This document shows, one piece after another, positions 55,754-63,407 of a stretch of 64,000 bases of DNA. Position 1 is the first letter of the stretch. Each line of letters starts with the position of its first letter. Both the position numbers and the translations under genes were made by a program. The stretch is from Brucella pseudogrignonensis (GTDB taxonomy: Bacteria; Pseudomonadota; Alphaproteobacteria; Rhizobiales; Rhizobiaceae). A model generated the notes under the pieces. That model was not told the origin of the DNA, did not search any database, and saw nothing but the letters and a program-made list of their open reading frames with translations. The stretch covers positions 310,001 to 374,000 of the forward strand of contig NZ_NNRM01000017.1 in assembly GCF_002252525.1 (NCBI RefSeq). Direction: 5' to 3'.

Positions 55754-56461
55754 ATGAAATGGGAAGATTTATACGAAAGAATACAAATATCCGACAACGC
55801 AGATAATTCATTTGAACACGTTTGTTCTTATGCGGAAGCAATCGGGTTTCAGTATGTTTCCTACGTTATGTGTGTGCCCTCATTGAACAGTGTCGCGCGG
55901 TGGTTGCGTTTTGAAACATTGCCGGAAGGCTGGCGGGAGCATTATGCCGCAAAAAAATATGCCGAAATCGACCCAATCCTTAAGCGCGGGATGAACAGCA
56001 TAGATCCGCTCGTTTGGTCGGCACGACAGTTTGCCGATGCTCCGCAAATATGGGCGGACGCACAAAGTTTTGGCTTGAGGGCAGGTATTTCTCAGCCGTG
56101 CTGGGCCGCGCAGGGTGTCTTTGGCGTACTCACATTCCTTCGCGATAAACCAGCTTTGTCAGATGGCGAAGTTTCGATGCTGCGTCGGCAGATGCAGATT
56201 GTAACCAACCTTCTGCATCTTGCTATGTACGAGCATCTTGATGTTCCGAGCATCAATTGTGTGGCAGAGGTTAATCTCACAGCGCGTGAACGCGAAATCC
56301 TGCGCTGGACCAGCGAAGGTAAGACTGCCGAGATCATTGGCACAATTCTCAATATCTCGACCCGGACTGTGAATTTTCATATCAGCAACGTCCTCACCAA
56401 ACTCGTTGCCGTCAACAAGGTGCAGGCCGTCGCTAAGGCGCGTACTTTCGGCCTTCTTTAG
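55754..56461 (+). CDS. babR: LuxR-family quorum-sensing regulator, BabR/BlxR-like
   Basis: A 235-residue LuxR protein. The N-terminal autoinducer domain keeps the residues that contact acyl-homoserine lactone: Trp and Tyr in GWREHYAAKKY, Asp-Pro in EIDPI, Trp in PLVWSARQ and the later Gly in GLRAGISQP. The C-terminal HTH is LTAREREILRWTSEGKTAEIIGTILNISTRTVNFHISNVLTKLVAVNKVQAVAKARTFGL. No luxI-type synthase lies nearby, so it is a solo here. In Brucella, BabR (BlxR) also lies next to metH and cys genes. The start MKWEDLYERIQ is the ATG closest to the family length. Confidence 0.88.
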   Translation: MKWEDLYERIQISDNADNSFEHVCSYAEAIGFQYVSYVMCVPSLNSVARWLRFETLPEGWREHYAAKKYAEIDPILKRGMNSIDPLVWSARQFADAPQIWADAQSFGLRAGISQPCWAAQGVFGVLTFLRDKPALSDGEVSMLRRQMQIVTNLLHLAMYEHLDVPSINCVAEVNLTAREREILRWTSEGKTAEIIGTILNISTRTVNFHISNVLTKLVAVNKVQAVAKARTFGLL

Positions 56462-56768
56462 CGCCGATCATTTCTTCGACGGTATGGTTCGAAGGATGCT
56501 CCAGCCCTTGTTAGACAAAAGTTTTACCCCTGCAAATTTAGCTTAATACCACAATTTTAGTAGTATTTTCCGTAACTTGGGCGAAAATCGGGCTTTTCGA
56601 TTTGGCGCAAGTTTCTTCCTCCATCTGGCTTAAAACAGGCAAGTTTTCGCTCAAGCGTTTCGCAATACGCGATAGCATACTTTTCCTTTTGCCCTGCCTT
56701 TCATGACAATGCGCGTCATAGCAAACCAGCGATTTAGCCAGTTGAGCTGGCCTCCCGGAGATATCGAC
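56462..56768. other. 307-bp intergenic region before cysD
   Basis: It contains an AGCCAGttgaGCTGGC hairpin near 56736-56750, close to the cysD start. No ORF of coding character except the 22-codon upstream extension of cysD. The cysD promoter is probably here. Confidence 0.5.
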
Positions 56769-57689
56769 GTGCATCATGCATCCCTGAACAAGAACCTGAC
56801 GCATCTTCAGCGTCTGGAAGCAGAAGCAATTCATATTTTCCGCGAAGTTGCCGCGACCTTCTCCAACCCGGTTATGCTGTATTCGGTGGGTAAAGATTCC
56901 TCTGTCATGCTGCATCTGGCGATGAAGGCGTTTTACCCGGCTCCTCCGCCATTTCCGTTCCTGCATGTCGATACAACCTGGAAATTCCGCGAAATGATCG
57001 AGTTTCGCGATGCGCAAGCCCGCGAAAAGGGCTTTGAGCTGCTGGTTCATATCAATGAAGACGGTGTGCGCGATGGTGTTGGCCCATTCACGCACGGCTC
57101 AAACGTCCATACCCATGTTATGAAGACCGTCGGTCTCCGGCAGGCGCTTGATAAATACAAGTTTGATGCCGCCTTTGGCGGTGCGCGTCGCGACGAGGAA
57201 AAATCTCGCGCCAAGGAACGCATTTTTTCATTCCGCAATGCTCAGCACGGCTGGGACCCGAAGAACCAGCGCCCGGAAATGTGGAAGGTTTATAATACCC
57301 GCGTTTCTGCCGGTGAATCGATCCGTGTCTTCCCGCTTTCCAATTGGACCGAACTCGATATCTGGCAGTATATCCTGCAGGAAAATATCCCGATTGTGCC
57401 GCTTTATTTTGCCGCTCCCCGCCCGGTGGTGGAGCGCGACGGCATGTTGATCAAACTCGATGATGACCGCATGACTTTGCGTCCCGGTGAAAAGGTGGAG
57501 GAGCGACTGGTGCGCTTCCGCACACTGGGCTGCTATCCGCTGACGGGTGCCATTGAATCAAGCGCCACAAATCTCTCCGATATTGTCGAAGAAATGCTGA
57601 TCGCCCGAACCTCCGAGCGGCAGGGCCGTGCCATTGACCGTGATGAAGCGGGTTCAATGGAAAAGAAGAAGCGTGAGGGCTATTTCTAA
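56769..57689 (+). CDS. cysD: Sulfate adenylyltransferase subunit 2 CysD
   Basis: A 306-residue PP-loop ATP pyrophosphatase subunit. It forms APS from ATP and sulfate with the GTPase CysN. The PP-loop is [14 protein letters not shown], then [37 protein letters not shown] and [14 protein letters not shown]. The GTG at 56769 ([27 protein letters not shown]) was chosen because GGAG lies 8 bp ahead; an ATG 22 codons upstream would add residues not seen in the family. cysNC starts inside its stop (TAATG), so the pair is coupled. Confidence 0.92.
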   Translation: MHHASLNKNLTHLQRLEAEAIHIFREVAATFSNPVMLYSVGKDSSVMLHLAMKAFYPAPPPFPFLHVDTTWKFREMIEFRDAQAREKGFELLVHINEDGVRDGVGPFTHGSNVHTHVMKTVGLRQALDKYKFDAAFGGARRDEEKSRAKERIFSFRNAQHGWDPKNQRPEMWKVYNTRVSAGESIRVFPLSNWTELDIWQYILQENIPIVPLYFAAPRPVVERDGMLIKLDDDRMTLRPGEKVEERLVRFRTLGCYPLTGAIESSATNLSDIVEEMLIARTSERQGRAIDRDEAGSMEKKKREGYF

Positions 57690-59623
57690 TGAACGCCGTA
57701 TTGAAGCCCTCTGTAACAAGTGCAGCCGTCAGTGATTTTCTCGCCGATCAGGAGCGCAAGACGCTGCTCCGCTTTCTCACCTGCGGTTCGGTCGATGATG
57801 GCAAGTCCACGCTGATCGGGCGACTTCTCTATGACACAAAGCTGATCTTTGAGGATCAGCTGGCGACGCTGAAAAACGACAGCCGCAAATTCGGCACCAC
57901 GGATGACGATTTTGACTTCGCGCTGCTGGTCGACGGTCTGGAAGCTGAACGCGAGCAGGGCATCACTATCGATGTGGCTTATCGCTTCTTCTCAACCCCA
58001 CGCCGCAAGTTCATCGTGGCAGACACTCCGGGCCATGCGCAATATACGCGCAATATGGCGACAGGTGCTTCGACGGCTGATCTTGCGGTAGTGCTGATCG
58101 ACGCGCGGCAGGGCGTGCTGACACAGACCCGCCGCCATAGCTTCATCGCTTCGCTATTAGGCATCCGGCACATTGTCGTGGCCGTCAACAAGATCGATCT
58201 GGTTGATTTCTCAAAAGATGCTTTTGATCGTATTGTTGCTGATTATATGAGTTTCGCTAAAGACTTGGGCTTTGCCAGCATTCAGGCAATCCCGCTGTCG
58301 GCGCGCTTCGGCGATAATGTCAGTAGCCCCTCATCGCGCATCGGCTGGTATGAAGGCCCCTATCTGCTGGAATATCTGGAAACAGTGCGTCTTGAAGCGG
58401 ATAGTATCGGCAAGCCGTTTCGCTTCCCGGTGCAATATGTGAACCGTCCAAACCTCGATTTCCGTGGTTTTGCAGGCACGGTTGCCTCAGGGTCGATTGC
58501 TGAAGGCGATACGGTCGTGGTCGCAAAATCGGGCAAACAATCGAAAGTTAAGCGCATCGCCACCTATGATGGTGACCTGGCCCGCGCAACCGAAGGGCAG
58601 GCGGTGACGCTGGTTCTCGAAGACGAGATCGAGGTCTCTCGTGGCAACATGCTGGTGGGTGCAGAAGCGCGCCCGGAAGTGGCGGATCGTTTCAGCGCCA
58701 ACATCGTCTGGTTCGGTGAAGAGGCCTTGCAGCCGGGGCGCTCCTATCTTCTGCGCACCGAAACCGACCAGACGCCGGTGACGATCAGCGAGATTAAATA
58801 TCGCACTGACGTCAATACTTTTGCGCGGGAAGAAGCGACACGGCTCGACCTCAATGAAGTTGGTCTCTGCCATCTTCAGACAGCGGACCAGATCGTCTTC
58901 GATCCCTATTCGGACAATCGCGTGACGGGCGCTTTCGTGCTGATTGATCGTCTCACCAATGCAACGGTGGGTGCTGGCATGATCGATCAGGCACTGCGTC
59001 AGGCAACGAATGTGCATTTGCAGGCTTTCGATCTCGACAAACAGGCGCGGGCTGCGCAGAAATTCCAGAAATCGGCTGTGCTTTGGTTCACGGGCCTGTC
59101 CGCCTCGGGGAAATCCACCATCGCCAATCGGCTTGAACAGCGGCTTCATGCGCTTGGCAAGCACACCTATCTGCTGGATGGCGATAATGTCCGTCATGGC
59201 CTTAACAGCGATCTTGGTTTCTCTGATGAAGACCGGGCCGAGAATATCCGCCGCGTTGGCGAGGTAGCGGGTCTTATGGCCGATGCCGGGCTGATTGCGC
59301 TGGTGTCGTTCATTTCGCCGTTCCGTTCCGAACGCGATCGCGTGCGGTCGCGTTTGCCGGAGGGTGAATTCATCGAAATCTTCGTCGATACGCCGATTGA
59401 GGAATGCATGGCGCGTGATCCTAAGGGGCTTTATGCGCAGGCTCTACGTGGTGAGATCAAGGCTTTCACAGGCATAGACTCACCCTATGAAGCACCGCTT
59501 TCTCCGGAGCTGCATCTCAACACCGCAGGTCGCGACATTGACGAACTCGTCGCGGAAGTGGAAAAGTATCTGGCCGAGCGCGGTGTTATCGGCAGCTATG
59601 GCAGTGATTCCTGGTCGATTTGA
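57689..59623 (+). CDS. cysN: Bifunctional sulfate adenylyltransferase subunit 1 / APS kinase CysNC (NodQ-like)
   Basis: A 644-residue fusion. The N-terminal GTPase (CysN) has [27 protein letters not shown] and NKIDL, then the EF-Tu-like barrel domains. From about residue 465 the APS kinase (CysC) follows with its own P-loop [17 protein letters not shown] and [20 protein letters not shown]. With CysD it makes APS, and the kinase makes PAPS, like rhizobial NodQ. APS kinase activity beside the APS-type CysH is notable. It overlaps cysD by one base and is 3 bp ahead of cysQ. Confidence 0.95.
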   Translation: MNAVLKPSVTSAAVSDFLADQERKTLLRFLTCGSVDDGKSTLIGRLLYDTKLIFEDQLATLKNDSRKFGTTDDDFDFALLVDGLEAEREQGITIDVAYRFFSTPRRKFIVADTPGHAQYTRNMATGASTADLAVVLIDARQGVLTQTRRHSFIASLLGIRHIVVAVNKIDLVDFSKDAFDRIVADYMSFAKDLGFASIQAIPLSARFGDNVSSPSSRIGWYEGPYLLEYLETVRLEADSIGKPFRFPVQYVNRPNLDFRGFAGTVASGSIAEGDTVVVAKSGKQSKVKRIATYDGDLARATEGQAVTLVLEDEIEVSRGNMLVGAEARPEVADRFSANIVWFGEEALQPGRSYLLRTETDQTPVTISEIKYRTDVNTFAREEATRLDLNEVGLCHLQTADQIVFDPYSDNRVTGAFVLIDRLTNATVGAGMIDQALRQATNVHLQAFDLDKQARAAQKFQKSAVLWFTGLSASGKSTIANRLEQRLHALGKHTYLLDGDNVRHGLNSDLGFSDEDRAENIRRVGEVAGLMADAGLIALVSFISPFRSERDRVRSRLPEGEFIEIFVDTPIEECMARDPKGLYAQALRGEIKAFTGIDSPYEAPLSPELHLNTAGRDIDELVAEVEKYLAERGVIGSYGSDSWSI

Positions 59624-59626
59624 GAA

Positions 59627-60466
59627 ATGACAACAGCAGCCTTTCCAAAAACTGATCCCGACAGCAAAGCTTTGCTCGCTGTACTGGAGAGTGCAGCCCT
59701 TGAGGCTGGTCGCGTCATTATCAAACATTACACGGATGGTTGTGCGGTCCATTCCAAGAAGGATCAGTCGCCGGTAACGGAAGCGGATCAGGCGGCAGAA
59801 GCTGTGATCCTGACTGCTCTTGCATCGGTTGCACCAAGCATTCCGGTGGTGGCCGAGGAAGAAGCGGCTGCAGGCCGTCTGCCTGCACATCTGGGCCGGA
59901 AATTCTTTCTGATCGATCCGCTTGACGGTACCCGCGAGTTTCTGCTGCGTAACGGTGATTTCACGGTGAATATCGCACTTATTGAGGATGGAGTGCCGGT
60001 GCTGGGCCTTGTCTATGCGCCCGTGCGCAACCTGCTTTATGCGGGGAGCCGCGAGGGTGCACAGGAAGCGGTAACATCTGCCGACCATCAGATTATAAGC
60101 AGGCGCCCGATTGCCGCTCGCATCGCGCCATCTGAAAAGGTTGTGGTGTGCAGTCGGTCCCATCTGACATCTGAAACCGAGGAGTTCCTGAAACTCAATC
60201 ACAGTGGCAAATGCGTGTCTGTGGGTTCATCGCTCAAATTCTGCATGATCGCACGCGGGGAGGCGGATCTCTACCCACGCTTTGGCCCGACAATGGAGTG
60301 GGATACGGCAGCAGGTGACGCAGTGCTGCGTGCAGCCGGTGGCATGACGACGACTTTCGACGGCAAGCCAATCATCTATGGCGCACGTTCTGACGGAACT
60401 GTGAAAGGCTTTTCCAACCCGGATTTCGTTGCATTCGGTGCTGGGGAAGCACCTGTTTTTGCCTGA
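59627..60466 (+). CDS. cysQ: 3'(2'),5'-bisphosphate nucleotidase CysQ
   Basis: A 279-residue inositol-phosphatase-superfamily enzyme that converts PAP to AMP and can also turn over PAPS. The metal-binding motifs are VAEEEAAAG, LIDPLDGTREFLLRNGDFTVNIALIEDG and EWDTAAGDAVLRAAGG, in the usual order. The gene lies directly after cysNC on the same strand (4-bp gap) and ends the cysD-cysNC-cysQ operon. Its presence supports real PAPS formation by the APS kinase part. A start at 59627 (MTTAAFPKTDPD) fits the family length. Confidence 0.94.
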   Translation: MTTAAFPKTDPDSKALLAVLESAALEAGRVIIKHYTDGCAVHSKKDQSPVTEADQAAEAVILTALASVAPSIPVVAEEEAAAGRLPAHLGRKFFLIDPLDGTREFLLRNGDFTVNIALIEDGVPVLGLVYAPVRNLLYAGSREGAQEAVTSADHQIISRRPIAARIAPSEKVVVCSRSHLTSETEEFLKLNHSGKCVSVGSSLKFCMIARGEADLYPRFGPTMEWDTAAGDAVLRAAGGMTTTFDGKPIIYGARSDGTVKGFSNPDFVAFGAGEAPVFA

Positions 60467-60529
60467 AATAAGACTGCTTTCGCATCGATAAGCCAGCTAA
60501 ACACACGATCTTACAAAATAGCTTAAAAA

Positions 60530-60554
60530 AAGCCGCTTGATCCCCTTGCGGCTT
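60530..60554 (-). terminator. Minus-strand terminator
   Basis: AAGCCGC and GCGGCTT arms are followed on the minus strand by a run of seven T. It would stop transcription arriving from the Crp/Fnr gene through the antisense of tRNA-Pro. It overlaps the tRNA-Pro promoter. Confidence 0.75.
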
Positions 60555-60574
60555 GAAAACAGCGGCGCTATAAG
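60546..60574 (+). promoter_or_regulatory. Promoter of tRNA-Pro
   Basis: TTGCGG (4 of 6 at -35), a 17-base spacer and TATAAG (5 of 6 at -10) place transcription start about 30-35 bp before the tRNA. The -35 shares bases with the right arm of the minus-strand terminator hairpin. Confidence 0.6.
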
Positions 60575-60615
60575 CCGCTCACAGCCGGACCACAGAGTCT
60601 CGGTTTTGATGGTCA

Positions 60616-60692
60616 CGGAGCGTAGCGCAGCCTGGTAGCGCACCTGATTTGGGATCAGGGGGTCGGAGGTTCGAATCCTCTCGCTCCGACCA
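60616..60692 (+). tRNA. tRNA-Pro (anticodon TGG)
   Basis: 77 bases with CCA encoded. The acceptor stem is CGGAGCG/CGCTCCG with discriminator A. The D-arm is GTAGCGCAGCCTGGTAGCGC. The anticodon loop TTTGGGA between CCTGA and TCAGG carries TGG at 60650-60652. The T-arm shows GGAGGTTCGAATCCTC. Confidence 0.97.
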
Positions 60693-60714
60693 TTTTCTCC
60701 CTTAGAGTAGTTGC

Positions 60715-61479
60715 TCAAATGGATTTTTCGAAGACGGACATTCGCATGAATTGGCCGTCATATTCTGCAATTTCGACCAGCCGTTGCCTGTCGAGAATTT
60801 CGACCTTGTAAGATCGAAACATCACCAGACCTTCCTCTCGAAGCTCACGCATCATCCGATTAAGGTGAATTGGCGTCAGGCCCAGTGCGTCTGCAAGCTG
60901 GTACTGGGTCAGTGGGCAATAAAACGAGTCTGCATCACCCATTCCGCATGATTTAACGCGGTCAGACAGCTCCAGCAAAAGATGTGCAGTACGGACAAAA
61001 GCACTTCGGCAGCCAATATTTGTCAGATGTTCAATGAGCATGGAGCGTTGTCGTGAAAGCAGCTCAATGAAAATCATGCTCAGGCGCGGGATTTGCCAGA
61101 TTGTTTCTTCGAGAGATGACAGTGGTATTTCATAAAGCGACATCGGGGTAATCGATTTGATCGTGTTGTAGCTGTAACCGTCGCCGGTTCTCAGTCCCAC
61201 GAAATCGCACCGCATGGGAAAGTCTATAATTTGACGTTGCCCGCTCGACAGGTCTCGATAAACACAGCCCCATCCCGAACGAACCAGATGGATACTCCTG
61301 ATGCTGGCTCCCTGCTCAATAATCACTGCATCGGCGGGATAGCTACTCTCGGAAAGAACGAGAGATTGTAGGGACTGTTTTTCCTGCGCGTTTAATTTGG
61401 CCAGAATTGGAGGGGATTCCAATAAACTAACCAGGCCGTCGATCATCAGGGCGGTGGTGTTCTGATTACCACTATGCAT
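60715..61479 (-). CDS. Crp/Fnr family transcriptional regulator
   Basis: A 254-residue regulator with an N-terminal cyclic-nucleotide-type beta-barrel (about residues 20-140), a dimerisation helix and a C-terminal winged helix with [32 protein letters not shown] (HTH_Crp). The N-terminus lacks the Cys set of oxygen-sensing FNR, so it is not FNR-like. Ligand and regulon are unknown. The gene is divergent from the LuxR/NarL-like gene at 61725, with about 245 bp between, and may regulate it. The minus-strand terminator lies beyond tRNA-Pro. Confidence 0.87.
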   Translation of the reverse strand: MHSGNQNTTALMIDGLVSLLESPPILAKLNAQEKQSLQSLVLSESSYPADAVIIEQGASIRSIHLVRSGWGCVYRDLSSGQRQIIDFPMRCDFVGLRTGDGYSYNTIKSITPMSLYEIPLSSLEETIWQIPRLSMIFIELLSRQRSMLIEHLTNIGCRSAFVRTAHLLLELSDRVKSCGMGDADSFYCPLTQYQLADALGLTPIHLNRMMRELREEGLVMFRSYKVEILDRQRLVEIAEYDGQFMRMSVFEKSI

Positions 61480-61724
61480 TCGCTGCCTATGCCCAACGAA
61501 AGTTATAGACTCTATAACCTTCTGTTCCCGAAGTCGTTCTTATGGCGAGTACATTTTTTTATAAAGTGCTAACATAAGTTAATGACACGTTTATTTGATG
61601 ATAGCAATATTTAGACCAGTGTTCATCGGGATTAGCAATAAAATTCCTAATAAACTAGCGCAGTTTTTGGCATGACTAGTGTTTTGTGTTGAATACAAAC
61701 CTGAGTAACAGGGGATACTAAGCA

Positions 61725-62486
61725 ATGTTGGAAATGAGAGAACGGTACTCATGGGCATCACCTAGCGGTGTGAGCGATGGATCTGCCATTGTGGCAAATG
61801 AACGGATGCAGGGCGGAGAATATGCAGCCGGATTGCCTTTGCAGGATGAGCCTCATCTTATGCTTGTCTGTAAAAGCAATCTGGAGCGAGAGTGTATCTT
61901 TAACGGGCTCATGATGAATGGGCTTAAACTGCCCGTTGTAAGCTTCGCGTCAGTCGATAGAAACATGCCGCTGAATGGCGCTATTGTTGTGCTCATGCAT
62001 ATCGGTTCCAAACGTTTGGCAGATCCCTTCTTCTCGGATGAAGTGGAAGCGGCAATCAAGGCCTGGGCTCCGATCCCGTTGGTATTGCTGGCAGAGCGGG
62101 AGGAGTGGTCGCAGGTTTTGCGCGCGATGGAGATCGGTGCGCGTGGCTATATTCCAACATCAGTCGATATCAAGATCTGCGTTGAAGCCATTCATTTGGC
62201 ACTTGCAGGTGGGATGTATGTGCCAGCGTCCATGCTGATGAAACCTCATTCTGAGGACATGAGCGACGATGTACTGGGCGAACTGTTGACCATGCGCGAG
62301 ATCGAAGTGGTTCATGCGATCCGGGTGGGGAAGTCGAACAAGATCATCGCTTTTGAACTTGGCATGAGCGAAGGCACAGTCAAAGCCCATGTCCATAATA
62401 TTATGAGAAAGATTGGTGCCGCAAATCGCACCGAAGTCGCCTGTAAGCTTCACAAGATGTACGGCAATAAGTTCAGCGGAGAATAA
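61725..62486 (+). CDS. LuxR/NarL-type regulator with degenerate receiver domain
   Basis: A 253-residue protein. Residues 40-165 resemble a CheY-like receiver (LMLVCKSNLERECIFNGLMMNG, PIPLVLLAEREEWSQVLRAMEIGARGYIPTSVDI), but the acidic pair is CKS, the phospho-Asp region reads VVLMHIG and the switch Lys is missing (YIPTS). Phosphorylation is therefore unlikely. The HTH is LTMREIEVVHAIRVGKSNKIIAFELGMSEGTVKAHVHNIMRKIGAANRTEVA, a clear LuxR/NarL type. A 40-residue N-terminal tail precedes it. AGGGGATAC stands before the ATG. The receiver may bind a ligand or protein instead. Its targets are unknown. Confidence 0.85.
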   Translation: MLEMRERYSWASPSGVSDGSAIVANERMQGGEYAAGLPLQDEPHLMLVCKSNLERECIFNGLMMNGLKLPVVSFASVDRNMPLNGAIVVLMHIGSKRLADPFFSDEVEAAIKAWAPIPLVLLAEREEWSQVLRAMEIGARGYIPTSVDIKICVEAIHLALAGGMYVPASMLMKPHSEDMSDDVLGELLTMREIEVVHAIRVGKSNKIIAFELGMSEGTVKAHVHNIMRKIGAANRTEVACKLHKMYGNKFSGE

Positions 62487-62520
62487 CGTAATCAGCATGC
62501 AAATATGTGATTTTTGGGAT

Positions 62521-62562
62521 CTATGAAGCGTCGGACTGATATGATCAGCCGGCGCTTCATAG
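62521..62562 (+). terminator. Long hairpin after the LuxR-type gene
   Basis: CTATGAAGCG and CGCTTCATAG arms with an inner CTGAT/ATCAG pair, followed by TTTTC, 35 bp after the stop codon at 62486. Confidence 0.75.
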
Positions 62563-62611
62563 TTTTCAAGGCGCATATAATGCACAGCCTGCTGCATATT
62601 CAAAATAAAGG

Positions 62612-62639
62612 GTAGGGGCAGATTTTCACCTGCCCCTAC
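62612..62639 (-). terminator. GC-rich hairpin, minus strand
   Basis: GTAGGGGCAG and CTGCCCCTAC arms with an 8-base loop. On the minus strand it is followed by CCCTTTATTTTG, about 160 bp beyond the stop of the Gly-rich gene. Confidence 0.6.
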
Positions 62640-62678
62640 AGAATGAGAGCGGGTATCCTTTGAGGGGACTCTCATTCT
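62640..62678. terminator. Hairpin AGAATGAGAG/CTCTCATTCT
   Basis: 10-bp perfect arms with a 19-base loop, followed by TTTTC on the plus strand. It abuts the previous hairpin. Confidence 0.6.
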
Positions 62679-62798
62679 TTTCTGAGCGGAAGGACGCGGC
62701 ATAACGGTCTTCCGCTGCTGTCATTTGAGTTGGTTGAATAGTCTGTCGAGCCTTTGGAACGATGGTTTTCGCTCAACAGATATGTGATCCAACTCCAT

Positions 62799-63197
62799 TC
62801 ATGGGCGAAGGCTAATGCTGCCGGACGACCCACCAGAGGTGGTGCCAAAGGCGGTGCCCGCTGAGCTGCCACCGAAAAACCCGGTTCCCGACTGCGCCAT
62901 GGCCGCAGTCTGACCGCCGGAGCCGGAAGTGAAATAGCCCGAACCAATACCGGCGCTTGCGCCGTAATGGCCCATCTTGCCGCCAAGCCCGACGACTGTG
63001 CCTTTTCCTTCCGCCCAGCCTGTTGTTGCAGCCTGTCCTGCCGCAGTCGAACCTGCACCAAACGCGAAGCCGCCAGTTACGGCAGAACCTGCGCCACTGG
63101 CGCCCCCAAAACTACCATTCCAGTTGACCGTTTGTGCTGCAGCAGGCAAGGCGCCAGCCGCGAGAAGTGCAATAGATGCGATGATGATTTTCTTCAC
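62799..63197 (-). CDS. Secreted Gly/Ala/Ser-rich protein, unknown function
   Basis: A 132-residue protein of no family I recognise. The start is a GTG preceded by AGGAGGAG. A signal peptide (KKIIIASIALLAAGALPAAAQ) is likely cleaved near residue 22. The mature part is over half Gly, Ala, Ser and Thr, in short irregular repeats (GGASGAGSAVTGG, GSGGQTAAMAQSGTGFFGGSSAG, TSGGSSGSISLRP), with few charges and no Cys. It could be a fibre-like or surface protein, but this is inference. The next minus-strand gene upstream is also secreted-like and Gly-rich. Confidence 0.7.
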   Translation of the reverse strand: MKKIIIASIALLAAGALPAAAQTVNWNGSFGGASGAGSAVTGGFAFGAGSTAAGQAATTGWAEGKGTVVGLGGKMGHYGASAGIGSGYFTSGSGGQTAAMAQSGTGFFGGSSAGTAFGTTSGGSSGSISLRP

Positions 63198-63359
63198 GAT
63201 GAACTCCTCCTGTTCTGACAAAATCGGGTCAAACCCCTTCTGCCAGGCATATCCCGACGATATACCCCGCTACCCATTCGGTGACGGGTGATTGCATATG
63301 AGTAAAAGGCTGTATCGGCGATGTGTGTTCGCGTGGAGCAATCTTTGGTTCGTGAATGA

Positions 63360-63390
63360 GCATCGGTTCAAAAAAGCTTCAAACCGATGC
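63360..63390 (-). terminator. Hairpin after the partial gene
   Basis: GCATCGGTT and AACCGATGC arms with a 13-base loop, about 18 bp beyond the stop at 63408 on the minus strand. No strong T-run, so terminator function is uncertain. Confidence 0.5.
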
Positions 63391-63407
63391 TTTAAGTCGC
63401 TCCAGAT

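Larger units (their letters stand above)
62487..62798. other. 312-bp convergent intergenic region with three consecutive hairpins
   Basis: No coding ORF. It holds hairpins at 62521-62562, 62612-62639 and 62640-62678, the last two with no gap between them. They probably serve as terminators for the LuxR gene (plus) and the Gly-rich gene (minus). Confidence 0.7.

Noticed and set aside
60497-60718. Minus-strand ORF with [21 protein letters not shown]
   Set aside because: It is the antisense of tRNA-Pro, a known false annotation seen in many genomes. No Shine-Dalgarno or coding character.
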